Source: a bacterium 0.1xD8-71 (GTDB lineage Bacteria; Bacillota; Clostridia; Lachnospirales; Lachnospiraceae). From it: a stretch of 48,497 nucleotides of DNA. Numbering within the stretch: position 1 is the first letter of the stretch; every line of letters begins with the position of its first letter. A program made the position numbers and the translations under genes. The notes below the pieces were generated by a model, which was not told the DNA's origin, ran no database searches, and was given only the letters and a program-made list of their open reading frames with translations. Positions 34,098-44,002 of the stretch are shown piece after piece. The stretch spans positions 1-48,497 of the forward strand of contig RAYR01000030.1 of NCBI GenBank assembly GCA_003612405.1. The letters are read 5' to 3'.

Positions 34098-35762
34098 ATG
34101 AATACAGGACAATATACATGTCTGGAAATATTTGCAAAGCAGACGGCGCCGGGAGGCAGGGTCAGGGTGGCTTCCGAAACACAGGAACACCAGGAGAAAG
34201 AGGCTGGCGGCACGTATTACGCATGGTTGAAGTTTGGCTTGGAACCACATACGGATTATGAGATTGCCTGCGACAACTGTGAGGTATCACTTTGTTATCT
34301 GAGCGGTAATGAGAATATTCTGGAGACGGGCGTATGCTATCTGGAAAGAATACAGGAGAATGGAGATTTCACTGCGCAGGATCCTGCTGCATGGTATGAT
34401 TGTCCGATGCGTGAGACATATCACTTTGCACCCTGGAAAAACTGGATCAATGATCCCAACGGTTTATGCTGGTTTCAAGGGTATTATCACATGTTTTATC
34501 AGTGCAACCCCCATGGACAGGAATGGTCCAATATGTACTGGGGGCACGCAGTCAGCCGGGATTTAGTACATTGGACACACCTTCCTGTTGTATTGGGTCC
34601 TCAGGAGGAAGTTCTGGCAGAGCCGGAAACCATCAAGGGAGGTGCTTTCTCCGGATGTGCCGTTGCCGGAGAGAAAGAAGTGGTCTTTTATCTGACAAGG
34701 CACCTGGGGCCTTTACAGGACGGTGAAGATACCGTTGAACAGCAGTGGATGATGAAAAGCCGTGATATGATTCATTTTACACAGGAAAAATGTGTGATCG
34801 CGTCTCCGCCGGATGGTGCATCCTTTGATTTCCGGGACCCTAAGGTGTTGAAGATCGGAGACTGTTGGTACATGGTACTGGGAAGTGCCATGCAGGGTCA
34901 GGGGGCCATTCTTCTTTATGAATCAAAGGACGGGGAACACTGGGAATATGTGCATCCGCTGTTGGTGGAGGAGCAGAATCAGATTCGCTGTTTTGAGTGT
35001 CCGGATCTGATGGAACTGGATGGCAGATATCTGGCGGTGGGTGCCTTTATGGAACACCATGACAGCTGTGGAAGATATCAGATGAGCAGATATTATATCG
35101 GAAACTGGCAGAACAGAAAGCTTGAGAAGGTAAGGGAAGGCTGGTTTGATTTCGGAAGCAACTGTTATGCGATGCAGAGTTTTGAACATCAGGGCAGGAG
35201 AATCAGCATCGGCTGGATTTCGGATTTTTACGGGGAGCATGTGAAATGTCCGGATGGTGCTTATGGAAGCATGACGATTCCCAGACAACTTCATATCAGG
35301 AATGACAAATTGTACATGACACCGGTTCAGGAGATTGCGGGACTTAAAGGAGAGGTTCTTTATCAGGGAAGTAAAGAAAACTTTACGGTACCAGAGATAG
35401 AAGGAAATGCTTACAGGGCGGAGATAAGGTTTGCAGAAAACACCTTTTTTACGATTCTTCTGGGAAAGGATGAAGACAGAACGATTTCGCTGGTTCATGA
35501 CGCAAATGGAATGCGGATTGTTACAAAGGGCGTTAAAAGTGAGGGTATTGAATTCAGGGCAGATGTGGATGCAGTCCGAACTCTGGAAATATATATGGAC
35601 CGCCGTGTGATGGAGGTTTACGTCAATGAGGGAGAAGCGGTTGGCACGAAGGTGTTCTATAGTACTTCCAAAGAAGGGTGTTTTGAACTGTGTGCCATGA
35701 GAGCGGCAAATATTGTGCAGGCGGAGTTGGCTCTTATGCAGTCCATATGGAATCCGGCATAA
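34098..35762 (+). CDS. GH32 beta-fructosidase (sucrose / fructo-oligosaccharide hydrolase)
   Basis: 554 residues without signal peptide. After an N-terminal extension of about 100 residues with a beta-rich look, the GH32 five-bladed propeller starts at YHFAPWKNWINDPNG; the nucleophile is Asp119, the transition-state stabiliser is Asp247 in FRDP, and the acid/base is Glu300 in FECPD. The C-terminal beta-sandwich runs from about 430. It hydrolyses terminal beta-fructose from sucrose or inulin-type oligosaccharides inside the cell. The N-terminal extension is unusual for sucrose-6-phosphate hydrolases; with an ABC transporter rather than a PTS downstream, an unphosphorylated substrate is expected. 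Confidence 0.92.
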   Translation: MNTGQYTCLEIFAKQTAPGGRVRVASETQEHQEKEAGGTYYAWLKFGLEPHTDYEIACDNCEVSLCYLSGNENILETGVCYLERIQENGDFTAQDPAAWYDCPMRETYHFAPWKNWINDPNGLCWFQGYYHMFYQCNPHGQEWSNMYWGHAVSRDLVHWTHLPVVLGPQEEVLAEPETIKGGAFSGCAVAGEKEVVFYLTRHLGPLQDGEDTVEQQWMMKSRDMIHFTQEKCVIASPPDGASFDFRDPKVLKIGDCWYMVLGSAMQGQGAILLYESKDGEHWEYVHPLLVEEQNQIRCFECPDLMELDGRYLAVGAFMEHHDSCGRYQMSRYYIGNWQNRKLEKVREGWFDFGSNCYAMQSFEHQGRRISIGWISDFYGEHVKCPDGAYGSMTIPRQLHIRNDKLYMTPVQEIAGLKGEVLYQGSKENFTVPEIEGNAYRAEIRFAENTFFTILLGKDEDRTISLVHDANGMRIVTKGVKSEGIEFRADVDAVRTLEIYMDRRVMEVYVNEGEAVGTKVFYSTSKEGCFELCAMRAANIVQAELALMQSIWNPA

Positions 35763-35809
35763 GAGAGATATATAAAACATGTAATATGAAAGAGAGAGGA
35801 GCGGTTAAA

Positions 35810-37099
35810 GTGAGAAGAAGAGCAGTCACGGTTACAGTTACAGCGATGATGCTTTCCTGTCTGTGCGCCGGGTGCGGGCAGGTAAAGGAGAGAGTTAATG
35901 AAGATGGCGAGTCCGTCATCACGGTGTGGAGTCCCACGGATGAGCCCGCCATCGAAGAGTGGTGGGTGGAGAAGATTGAGGCATTTAATGAGCAGCATAA
36001 AGGATCCATTCATTTACAGAGAGAAGCTATTGTGCGAGCCGATTCTTATGCCTATGAAGATAAAATAAATGCGGCGATTACTTCCAATGATCTGCCGGAT
36101 ATCCTCTTTGTAGACGGTCCCACGGTCTCTGTCTATGCGGCAAATGAGATAACGCTTCCGATAGATGATTTCTTTACCCAGGAAGAGTGGGATGACTTTT
36201 TGGATTCTTCCAAACAGCAGAATACATATGACGGTAAAATCTATGCGATTGGGGCAACGGAAAGTTCTGTGGCATTGTATTATAACGCAGATATGCTGGC
36301 AGAAGCAGGTATTCGTATTCCGGAATCAAAAGAGGAGGCCTGGACCTGGACAGAGTTTTATGATGCGGCAAAGAAACTGACTAAGGATGGTGTGGTCGGC
36401 ACAAATATCATTATGGATAAAGGAGAAGGACTTCCTTATGTGCTGGAACAGTTCTGGATATCTAACGGAACAGATTTGGTGAGCGCGGACGGCAGTCAGG
36501 CAGACGGATATATCAATAGTCCGGAAGGAATAGAGGCGGCGGAGTTTTTGAACAGCCTGATTCAGGACGGATATGCCAATATTGATCCGATTCAGAAAGA
36601 ATTTCACAACGAGCGGGCGGCCACCATGCTGGGCGGTTCCTGGGAAGTAGCCACGTTAGAGAATGATTATCCGGATTTGAACTGGGGTGTAACATATTTC
36701 CCGGTGGCGGATAACGGGGGGACACTGACATCGCCGACCGGTGACTGGGTAGCGTCCGTGACGAAAAACGCACAGGATCTGGATGCCGTTAAAGAAGTGA
36801 TGAATTTTCTTTTCTCGGAGGAAAATGTGACTACTTATGCACAGGCAATTTCCAAACCGCCTACCAGACGATCCAGTTATGATGTGCTCACTGAATATAA
36901 TGAATATCCTCGATCTCTGTTTAAGGAGCAGCTTATGGAGACCGGACATCCACGGCCGAGAACACCTTCCTACAGTGTACTGTCGGCGGAATTTTCCGAA
37001 GCCCTGTTAAATATCTTTACGGGTGTAGATGCCAAAGAGGCATTGGATGCAGCGGCGGCAGCAACAGATAAAGATTACAACAAATATTATGCAGAATAA
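35810..37099 (+). CDS. sugar ABC transporter substrate-binding lipoprotein (fructo-oligosaccharide?)
   Basis: 429 residues from GTG 35810, nine bases after AGGAG; ATG 35786 in the same frame is an alternative. Signal peptide MRRRAVTVTVTAMML with lipobox LCAGC (Cys22). Solute-binding family 1 features include VITVWSPTDEPAIEEWW, DLPDILFVDG and GSWEVATL. Its place after the GH32 gene suggests that it captures sucrose or fructo-oligosaccharides. Confidence 0.9.
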   Translation: MRRRAVTVTVTAMMLSCLCAGCGQVKERVNEDGESVITVWSPTDEPAIEEWWVEKIEAFNEQHKGSIHLQREAIVRADSYAYEDKINAAITSNDLPDILFVDGPTVSVYAANEITLPIDDFFTQEEWDDFLDSSKQQNTYDGKIYAIGATESSVALYYNADMLAEAGIRIPESKEEAWTWTEFYDAAKKLTKDGVVGTNIIMDKGEGLPYVLEQFWISNGTDLVSADGSQADGYINSPEGIEAAEFLNSLIQDGYANIDPIQKEFHNERAATMLGGSWEVATLENDYPDLNWGVTYFPVADNGGTLTSPTGDWVASVTKNAQDLDAVKEVMNFLFSEENVTTYAQAISKPPTRRSSYDVLTEYNEYPRSLFKEQLMETGHPRPRTPSYSVLSAEFSEALLNIFTGVDAKEALDAAAAATDKDYNKYYAE

Positions 37100-37119
37100 G
37101 AAGATGAGGAGGGGTTGTT

Positions 37120-38004
37120 ATGCAAGTATCGGTAAATAAGAAAAGTGAACGTAAGGCAGCATATATCTTTATTATCCCGGCGGTAGTACTGCTGGCAGCA
37201 TTTCTTTTGTATCCTGCGCTACAGACTGTCAGGTATGCGTTTACAGACTATAATATCATGCGTCCGGACCGGATTAAATTCTGCGGACTGAATAATTTTG
37301 TGGAACTGTTCCAGGATAAGGATTTCTGGATTGCAGTAAAGAACACATTGTATTTTACGGTTTTGGTGGTGCCTTTTCAGACGGTATTGGCATTGGCGCT
37401 GGCGCTTTTGATCTCCTCCAGGAGAAAAGGCGTATCGATTTTCCGGGCGGCCTATTTCAGCCCGCAGGTTACCTCCATGGTTGTGGTGGCAATCCTCTGG
37501 ACAGTTTTGTATAATTCCAATCCAAGCAGCGGATTGTTAAATGCACTTTTGGTGAAGCTGGGTATGGAACCCTGTGGATTCCTGAATGATCCTAAAACGG
37601 CAATGAACTCTATTATTTTTATGTCAGCATGGCAGGGTGCGGGATATCAGATGATGATTTTCCTGGCCGGTTTGCAGGGGATTCCTAAAGACCAGTATGA
37701 AGCGGCATCCATAGACGGTGCCGGTAAAATCAAGAGCTTTTTCTACGTGACACTGCCGGGCCTTAAGAATGTGATTTCCTATGTTATCATGATCACGGTA
37801 ATTCAGGCCATGAAGCTGTTCACACAGCCCTATGTCATGACAAAGGGCGGCCCACAGAATTCTACCAGAACCCTTGTATATTATGTGTATGAACAGGGAT
37901 TCCAGAAGAGGAATTTCGGATACGCCTGTGCGGTGGCGGCAGTATTTTTTGTTATAGTCATATCCTTGTCTATTGGGATGAAAAAGATTATTAAGGCAGA
38001 GTAG
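37120..38004 (+). CDS. sugar ABC transporter permease (MalF-type)
   Basis: 294 residues, about six transmembrane segments, with the EAA loop YEAASIDGAGKIKSFFYVT (about 190-208). GAGGAGGGG lies before ATG 37120. It pairs with the next permease; the ATPase must come from elsewhere, as in many CUT1 systems. Confidence 0.9.
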   Translation: MQVSVNKKSERKAAYIFIIPAVVLLAAFLLYPALQTVRYAFTDYNIMRPDRIKFCGLNNFVELFQDKDFWIAVKNTLYFTVLVVPFQTVLALALALLISSRRKGVSIFRAAYFSPQVTSMVVVAILWTVLYNSNPSSGLLNALLVKLGMEPCGFLNDPKTAMNSIIFMSAWQGAGYQMMIFLAGLQGIPKDQYEAASIDGAGKIKSFFYVTLPGLKNVISYVIMITVIQAMKLFTQPYVMTKGGPQNSTRTLVYYVYEQGFQKRNFGYACAVAAVFFVIVISLSIGMKKIIKAE

Positions 38005-38018
38005 AAAGGAGAGTTCAC

Positions 38019-38861
38019 ATGACACAGAAACAAAGGAAACAACTGGGCAGTCTGTTATTTTATATCGGAAATACCATTATTGCATTAATTTTTGTATCGC
38101 CCTTAATCTGGATGATAGCGTCTTCCCTGAAACCGGAAGCGGGTATATTCAAAGGGCTGAATTCGTTATCGACCTTTATTCCCAAAGATGCTTCCCTGAA
38201 TAATTACGTGGAAGTATTTAACAGGATTAACATGTGGAAGTTTATCTTTAACAGCCTTTTTTATGTGCTGGTTATTATTGTACTGGATTTGTTTGTCAAC
38301 TCTCTGTGCGGCTATGCACTGGCTAAATTTGAATTTAAGGGTAAAAACGCGCTTCTTACCCTGGTGATCAGTCTGATGGTTTTCCCGGCTGAGGCAATTA
38401 TGCTGCCTATGTACAGGGAGATGGCGGATCTGGGATGGATCAATACCTGGGCCTCGCTGATTGTTCCTTTCATAGCGAAATGCTTCAGTATCTACATGTT
38501 CCGGCAGTTTTTCCTGGATATTCCCAACGACCTGCTGGAGGCGGCCAAGATTGACGGATGCGGGCCAATCAAGACATTCTTTACCGTTGTAGTGCCGATT
38601 TCTGGAACTGTATATGCCACGATTCTGATTCTTGACTTTGTGGCACACTGGAATGATTTCATGTGGCCGTTACTGGTAGTGACAGGCGAGGAAAAGAGAA
38701 CGATTCAGCTTGCCATCCAGACTTTCTTCGGCTCCAAGCCGATCAACTATGGCCCTATCATGGCATCCTTGACAATTTCCGCAATTCCGATGCTGATCAT
38801 GTTCATATTTCTTCAGAAATATTATGTGGAGGGAATCGCATCTACCGGTATTAAGGGATAA
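38019..38861 (+). CDS. sugar ABC transporter permease (MalG-type)
   Basis: 280 residues, six membrane segments, EAA loop LLEAAKIDGCGPIKTFF (about 175-191) and the usual C-terminal YYVEGIASTGIKG. It starts 14 bases after the MalF-type gene with GAAAGGAG upstream and is the last gene of the operon. Confidence 0.9.
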   Translation: MTQKQRKQLGSLLFYIGNTIIALIFVSPLIWMIASSLKPEAGIFKGLNSLSTFIPKDASLNNYVEVFNRINMWKFIFNSLFYVLVIIVLDLFVNSLCGYALAKFEFKGKNALLTLVISLMVFPAEAIMLPMYREMADLGWINTWASLIVPFIAKCFSIYMFRQFFLDIPNDLLEAAKIDGCGPIKTFFTVVVPISGTVYATILILDFVAHWNDFMWPLLVVTGEEKRTIQLAIQTFFGSKPINYGPIMASLTISAIPMLIMFIFLQKYYVEGIASTGIKG

Positions 38862-38905
38862 GATGAATAGTTGTAAAGTATTATAAATCAATGTATAATC
38901 AAAGA

Positions 38906-38935
38906 AACAGCCTGCTACCGGTGTGGCAGGCTGTT
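38906..38935. terminator. hairpin at the end of the ABC operon
   Basis: A perfect 10-bp stem AACAGCCTGC/GCAGGCTGTT with a 10-base loop. Only a poor U-tract follows on the plus strand, while the minus strand continues with TTTCTTTG. Confidence 0.6.
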
Positions 38936-38962
38936 CTGCTCTAAGGGTATGGAGGGAATGTG

Positions 38963-39565
38963 ATGACAGAACTGGAAAAGTGTCTGGCGGGAGAATGTTA
39001 TAATTGCCATGATCGGGTTTTTCTGGAGTTTAAAGGTCATGCCAGAAAACTTTTGAAAGAGTATAATACGCTTGCCTATGAGCAGAAAGAAGAGAAGAAA
39101 AGTATCTTAAATGAATTATTCGGGGCAATGGGGACGAGGGTATCTGTGGGGACACCGTTTATCTTTGATTACGGACGAAATATTTATATCGGGAATAATG
39201 TGTCCATTAATATGAACTGCACCTTCGTGGACTGCAATCAGATTACCATTGGCGATAATGTGCTGATTGCGTCCAATGTACAGTTATATACGGCAACCCA
39301 TCCGGTAGAATTGTCCGAAAGGTATATTCCGGACGCAGGTCTGGAGGAGGAACCGCCGCTTTTTCATACCTATGCATTACCGATTAAAATTGGCAGTGGC
39401 TGTTGGCTGGGCGGTGGTGTTATTGTTCTTCCCGGTGTGACGATCGGCGATGGTTCCGTCATAGGAGCCGGAAGCGTTGTCACCAAAGATATTCCGGCAA
39501 ACTCCCTGGCAGTGGGGAACCCGTGCCGTGTGATTCGCAGGATTAATACCGGGACGGACAGGTGA
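38963..39565 (+). CDS. sugar O-acetyltransferase (maltose/galactoside acetyltransferase type)
   Basis: 200 residues from ATG 38963, seven bases after GGAGG (GTG 38960 is too close). The N-terminal helical cap (KCLAGECYNCHDRVFLEFKG) and the left-handed beta-helix of hexapeptide repeats (about 75-190; IGNNVSINMN..IGDNVLIAS..IGDGSVIGAGS) with the catalytic His in TATHPVE fit the LacA/Maa family. It acetylates free sugars, possibly to dispose of excess products of the neighbouring glycosidases. Confidence 0.88.
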   Translation: MTELEKCLAGECYNCHDRVFLEFKGHARKLLKEYNTLAYEQKEEKKSILNELFGAMGTRVSVGTPFIFDYGRNIYIGNNVSINMNCTFVDCNQITIGDNVLIASNVQLYTATHPVELSERYIPDAGLEEEPPLFHTYALPIKIGSGCWLGGGVIVLPGVTIGDGSVIGAGSVVTKDIPANSLAVGNPCRVIRRINTGTDR

Positions 39566-39691
39566 TGTTGCAGGGTATTGTCAAAAGATTCGTAGCATGC
39601 TACACTTTGGATATATTAACGCATGTCTGACATCGAAAACAGGGTTTGAGATGAAAGAGCAGCACGAATCACAGGAATAGTATGTCTACAG

Positions 39692-39726
39692 GCTGTATCT
39701 TTCTATGGAGGGATGCAGCTTTTGTG
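39692..39726 (+). terminator. hairpin upstream of the hyd genes
   Basis: GCTGTATC (39692-39699) pairs with GGATGCAGC (39711-39719) allowing a G-U pair and a one-base offset, followed by TTTTGTG. It probably ends the acetyltransferase transcript. A 12-bp palindrome GTAGCATGCTAC lies at about 39593. Confidence 0.5.
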
Positions 39727-39786
39727 TATATATGGATGCCTGTTGTCAGATGAGATGAGTGTATGATCAGGAAAGGCGGTGGCCGG

Positions 39787-40062
39787 ATGCAGACCAGAGT
39801 AGCGACCTTGAGCATTATTGTGGAAGACACGGATTCCGTGGAAAAATTAAATGCCCTGCTTCACGAGTATGGGCAGTATATCATTGGCAGAATGGGGCTC
39901 CCCTACCGGAAGTGCGGGATTCATATTATCAGTGTGGCGATTGACGCGCCCCAGGATGTGATCAATGCTCTGTCAGGGAAGATTGGCAAAGTGCCGGGGG
40001 TCAATAGTAAGATAGCTTTTTCCAGTGTGGTCAGCGAATGGACAGACGAGGAGAGAGGATGA
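39787..40062 (+). CDS. TM1266-family regulator of the [FeFe]-hydrogenase system
   Basis: 91 residues from ATG 39787 (the upstream ATG 39763 would add a non-conserved extension). ACT-like fold pattern: RVATLSIIVED at the start, GRMGLPYRKCGIHIISVAIDA in the middle and GKIGKVPGVNSKIAF near the end. This family is found with HydE/F/G genes and was named a putative iron-only hydrogenase system regulator; its mechanism is unknown. The stop overlaps the hydE ATG by four bases. Confidence 0.87.
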   Translation: MQTRVATLSIIVEDTDSVEKLNALLHEYGQYIIGRMGLPYRKCGIHIISVAIDAPQDVINALSGKIGKVPGVNSKIAFSSVVSEWTDEERG

Positions 40063-41165
40063 GGGTGCAGGATAGTGAGAACATAAGAGGATTGCTTGAT
40101 AAGCTTGCATCAGGTTATGAGCTGTCAGAGCAGGAGTGGCGGTTTTTAATTGACGGTTCCTATGACAGGGAACTGCTTTACCATAAGGCTGATGAAGTAC
40201 GCAGACAGCATTACGGAACAGATGTCTATATCAGGGGATTAATAGAGATATCCAGTTATTGCAGGAATGACTGCCTCTATTGCGGAATCCGGAGAAGCAA
40301 CGCCCGGGCCGGGCGCTACCGGTTGTCGGAAGAAGAAATACTGTCCTGCTGTGAGCGGGGATATGTTCTGGGCTTTCGCACCTTCGTATTACAGGGCGGT
40401 GAGGATGCATTTTTTACCACGAAACGGGTAGCCGGAATGGTAGGAAAGATAAAAGAGCGATATCCGGACTGCGCGGTGACGCTTTCCCTGGGAGAGCGGG
40501 AGAGAGAAGATTACGAAGCGTGGTACCAGGCGGGAGCAGACAGATATCTGCTGCGTCATGAGACGGCCTCAAAGGAACATTATGGGAAGATTCACCCGCC
40601 GACATTAAGTTATGAACACAGGATACAATGCCTGTGGGATTTAAAGCAGATTGGGTATCAGACCGGTTGCGGATTCATGGTGGGCTCTCCTTATCAGAGC
40701 ACGGAAGCATTGATTGCGGACATGCGCTTCTTGCGGGAGTTTCAGCCGCAGATGGTGGGCATCGGGCCGTTTATTCCGCACCATGACACGCCTTTTCGAG
40801 ACTATGCGCAGGGGAGTCTGACACGGACGCTTACCATGGCAGCACTCACAAGACTGCTCTTGCCAAAGACTCTGCTTCCTGCGACCACGGCGCTTGGCAC
40901 CATTCATCCCGAGGGCAGGGAACTGGGCCTGAAGGCGGGTGCCAATGTGGTCATGCCGAATCTGTCTCCGGCCGGGGTGCGTGGACAATACAGTCTGTAT
41001 GACAATAAGCTGTGCACGAAAGAGGAGTCGGCCGAGGGCCTTGAGGATCTGAAACGCCGCGTGGCGGTCGCCGGTTATCAGGTGGTGGTTGACAGAGGGG
41101 ACAGCCGCCTGGAGACGGCGGCTGCCGATAGGAGCAAAAAGACAGGCAATGCTGGAGTCTACTGA
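40059..41165 (+). CDS. hydE: [FeFe]-hydrogenase H-cluster radical SAM maturase HydE
   Basis: 368 residues from ATG 40059, coupled by ATGA overlap to the TM1266-like gene. The radical SAM cluster cysteines are Cys68, Cys72 and Cys75 (CRNDCLYC) in a TIM barrel related to biotin synthase. The later stretches FMVGSPYQSTE and IGPFIPHHDTPF are typical of HydE. It helps build the dithiomethylamine-bridged di-iron site of the H-cluster. Confidence 0.93.
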   Translation: MRVQDSENIRGLLDKLASGYELSEQEWRFLIDGSYDRELLYHKADEVRRQHYGTDVYIRGLIEISSYCRNDCLYCGIRRSNARAGRYRLSEEEILSCCERGYVLGFRTFVLQGGEDAFFTTKRVAGMVGKIKERYPDCAVTLSLGEREREDYEAWYQAGADRYLLRHETASKEHYGKIHPPTLSYEHRIQCLWDLKQIGYQTGCGFMVGSPYQSTEALIADMRFLREFQPQMVGIGPFIPHHDTPFRDYAQGSLTRTLTMAALTRLLLPKTLLPATTALGTIHPEGRELGLKAGANVVMPNLSPAGVRGQYSLYDNKLCTKEESAEGLEDLKRRVAVAGYQVVVDRGDSRLETAAADRSKKTGNAGVY

Positions 41166-41232
41166 ATGTAAGCTGTTGAAAGGTCTGTCAGGTGTATTGA
41201 TGTTAAATATTACAGAAAGAAGGTAGGAAACG

Positions 41233-42672
41233 ATGTATAATCCCAAATCGTTATGTGCAGATGATTTTATTGACCATGAGGAGATTCTGGCAACGCTTGC
41301 TTATGCACAGGAGAATAAGGATAATCGGGAACTGATTGCACAGATTCTTGAGAAGGCCAGGCCCCGACGGGAAGGGAGCACCACAGTCTGCACCGGGCTG
41401 ACCCATAGAGAGGCGTCGGTGCTTTTGGCCTGTGAGGATCCGGAGATTCTGGAGAAGATCTATGCGTTGGCGGAGGAGATTAAGCTGGCCTATTACGGCA
41501 ACAGAATTGTCATCTTTGCGCCGCTGTATCTGTCGAACTATTGTGTGAATGGCTGTGTCTACTGTCCCTATCATATGAAAAACAGGACAATCCCGCGTAA
41601 GAAGCTGACTCAGGATGAGGTCAGGCAGGAAGTGATCGCCTTGCAGGACATGGGGCATAAAAGGCTTGCCATTGAGGCAGGGGAAGATCCGCAGAATAAT
41701 CCCATTGAGTATATTCTGGAGTGCATTAAGACCATTTATTCCATCCAGCATAAGAATGGGGCCATCCGCCGGGTGAATGTGAATATTGCGGCCGCTACGG
41801 TGGAAGAGTACCGCATGTTAAAAGAAGCAGGCATCGGTACGTATATTTTGTTTCAGGAGACTTATCATAAAGAGAGTTATCTAAAACTCCATCCTACAGG
41901 CCCTAAACATGATTACAATTATCACACCGAGGCTATGGACCGGGCCATGGAAGGCGGTATGGACGATGTGGGACTGGGTGTTTTGTTCGGCCTGGAACTG
42001 TATAAGTATGAGTTCGCGGGGCTTCTTATGCATGCGGAACATTTAGAGGCGGTGCACGGTGTTGGGCCTCATACGATCAGTGTGCCGCGGGTTAAACATG
42101 CGGACGACATAGACCCTTCTGCGTTTGATAACGGGATAGATGATGAGATTTTTGCAAAGCTCTGCGCTTTGATCCGGATTGCAGTGCCCTATACGGGAAT
42201 GATTATTTCCACCAGGGAAAGCCAGGCAGTCCGGGAAAAAGTGATTCGTCTGGGAGTCTCCCAGATTTCCGGTGCTTCCAGAACATCTGTGGGTGGTTAT
42301 ACCGAGAAAGAGAGGCCTACGGATACGGAACAGTTTGATGTATCAGACCAGAGGACGCTGGATGAAGTGATTAAATGGCTGATGGAGATGGGATATATTC
42401 CCTCCTTCTGTACGGCGTGTTACAGAGAGGGCAGAACCGGAGATCGGTTTATGAGTCTGTGTAAAACCGGACAGATTCAGAACTGTTGTCACCCCAATGC
42501 GCTGATGACGTTGAAAGAGTATCTGATGGATTATGCGTCCGAGGAGACGAAGGCCATCGGGGAAGCATTGATAGAGGCGGAGCTTGCCAATATCCCGAAG
42601 GAGCAGGTGAGAGAGATTGCAAAGGATCATCTGAAGAAAATTGCGGAAGGGATGCGGGATTTCCGGTTTTAA
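41233..42672 (+). CDS. hydG: [FeFe]-hydrogenase H-cluster radical SAM maturase HydG
   Basis: 479 residues. Radical SAM motif CVNGCVYC (Cys104, Cys108, Cys111). The C-terminal second-cluster motif CX2CX22C is complete (Cys393, Cys396, Cys419), which distinguishes HydG from ThiH. It cleaves tyrosine and yields the CO and cyanide ligands for the H-cluster. AGAAGG precedes ATG 41233. Same operon order as hydE. Confidence 0.95.
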   Translation: MYNPKSLCADDFIDHEEILATLAYAQENKDNRELIAQILEKARPRREGSTTVCTGLTHREASVLLACEDPEILEKIYALAEEIKLAYYGNRIVIFAPLYLSNYCVNGCVYCPYHMKNRTIPRKKLTQDEVRQEVIALQDMGHKRLAIEAGEDPQNNPIEYILECIKTIYSIQHKNGAIRRVNVNIAAATVEEYRMLKEAGIGTYILFQETYHKESYLKLHPTGPKHDYNYHTEAMDRAMEGGMDDVGLGVLFGLELYKYEFAGLLMHAEHLEAVHGVGPHTISVPRVKHADDIDPSAFDNGIDDEIFAKLCALIRIAVPYTGMIISTRESQAVREKVIRLGVSQISGASRTSVGGYTEKERPTDTEQFDVSDQRTLDEVIKWLMEMGYIPSFCTACYREGRTGDRFMSLCKTGQIQNCCHPNALMTLKEYLMDYASEETKAIGEALIEAELANIPKEQVREIAKDHLKKIAEGMRDFRF

Positions 42673-42760
42673 GAGAAAGATACGGATTCACAGTATATCA
42701 GGTGTGCCAATCGAGGAAAGTTGTGTTAGAATAGATAAGGACAGGAAGGCTTAAGATATT

Positions 42761-44002
42761 ATGGGAATGAATGATACACCGTCGGGCGAGCGGGTTCATA
42801 TCGGCTTCTTTGGCAGAAGGAATGTGGGGAAATCCAGTCTGGTAAATTGTGTTACGGGACAGGAACTTTCCGTGGTTTCGGAAGTCAGGGGGACCACCAC
42901 CGATCCGGTTTATAAGTCTATGGAACTTCTGCCCATGGGCCCCGTCATGATCATGGATACCCCCGGGTTTGATGATGAGGGCAGTCTGGGGGAACTGCGG
43001 ATAAAGAAGACGAAGCAGATACTTAATAAAACGGATGTGGCGGTGCTGGTGGTGGACGCACAGGACGGGATGACATCCTGCGATATGCAGCTGCTTACAC
43101 TTTTCCGGGAGAAAGAGATTCCCTATATCATTGCCGTCAATAAGAGTGATCTGATACAGGAGGCGGAGCGGACCATAGAGCCGCCGGATGCATCTTATAA
43201 AGATGGATGGAAGCCGGTTTATGTGAGTGCCCGTTGCAACGAAAATATTCAGATGTTGAAAGAGAGGATTGCCGCTCTGCCGGTCACAGAGGATAAATCC
43301 TGTAGGGTAGTGGGGGATCTGGTGCATCTTCTGGATGTGATCGTGCTGGTGGTACCGATTGATTCGGCGGCCCCTAAGGGCAGGCTGATTCTGCCTCAGC
43401 AGCAGACTATCCGGGATATTCTGGAAGCGGGGGCAGTTTCTGTGGCGGTGCGGGAGAGTGAACTGGCACAAACCCTGGATAAGCTGGGAGAGAAACCAGC
43501 GCTGGTCATCACGGACAGTCAGGTTTTTGAGGAAGTGGCAGCAGTGGTGCCTACAGAGATTCCTTTGACATCCTTTTCTATTCTGATGGCGCGTTATAAG
43601 GGACTGCTTACTGCAGCGGTGCAGGGAGTGGCGGCGATAGACAGGCTGCGGGACGGAGACAGGATCCTGATTGCGGAAGGCTGTACCCATCACAGACAGT
43701 GTGATGATATCGGCACGGTGAAGATTCCCCGGTTCCTGAAGAAATACACCGGGAAAGAACTGGTCATTGAGACTTCTTCCGGTATGGGATTCCCGGAAGA
43801 TTTGACACCTTATGCCATGGTCATTCACTGCGGAGGCTGTATGCTTAATGAGAGAGAAGTACGGCGGCGGATGAAATGCGCGCTGGAAGAAGGGGTGCCG
43901 ATTACCAATTATGGGATTGCCATTGCCCATATGAAGGGAATCCTGGCAAGGAGCATTGAGATATTCCCGGATTTAAAAAAGTTATTGAAAGAGGAAAAAT
44001 AA
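42761..44002 (+). CDS. hydF: [FeFe]-hydrogenase maturation GTPase HydF
   Basis: 413 residues. The N-terminal GTPase has G1 GRRNVGKSSL (about 14-23), G3 DTPGFD and G4 NKSD. The C-terminal cluster domain carries CTHHRQC and HCGGC, the Cys/His set that binds a 4Fe-4S cluster. HydF is the scaffold on which HydE and HydG build the di-iron precursor before transfer to the hydrogenase. It follows hydG by 88 bases. Confidence 0.95.
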   Translation: MGMNDTPSGERVHIGFFGRRNVGKSSLVNCVTGQELSVVSEVRGTTTDPVYKSMELLPMGPVMIMDTPGFDDEGSLGELRIKKTKQILNKTDVAVLVVDAQDGMTSCDMQLLTLFREKEIPYIIAVNKSDLIQEAERTIEPPDASYKDGWKPVYVSARCNENIQMLKERIAALPVTEDKSCRVVGDLVHLLDVIVLVVPIDSAAPKGRLILPQQQTIRDILEAGAVSVAVRESELAQTLDKLGEKPALVITDSQVFEEVAAVVPTEIPLTSFSILMARYKGLLTAAVQGVAAIDRLRDGDRILIAEGCTHHRQCDDIGTVKIPRFLKKYTGKELVIETSSGMGFPEDLTPYAMVIHCGGCMLNEREVRRRMKCALEEGVPITNYGIAIAHMKGILARSIEIFPDLKKLLKEEK

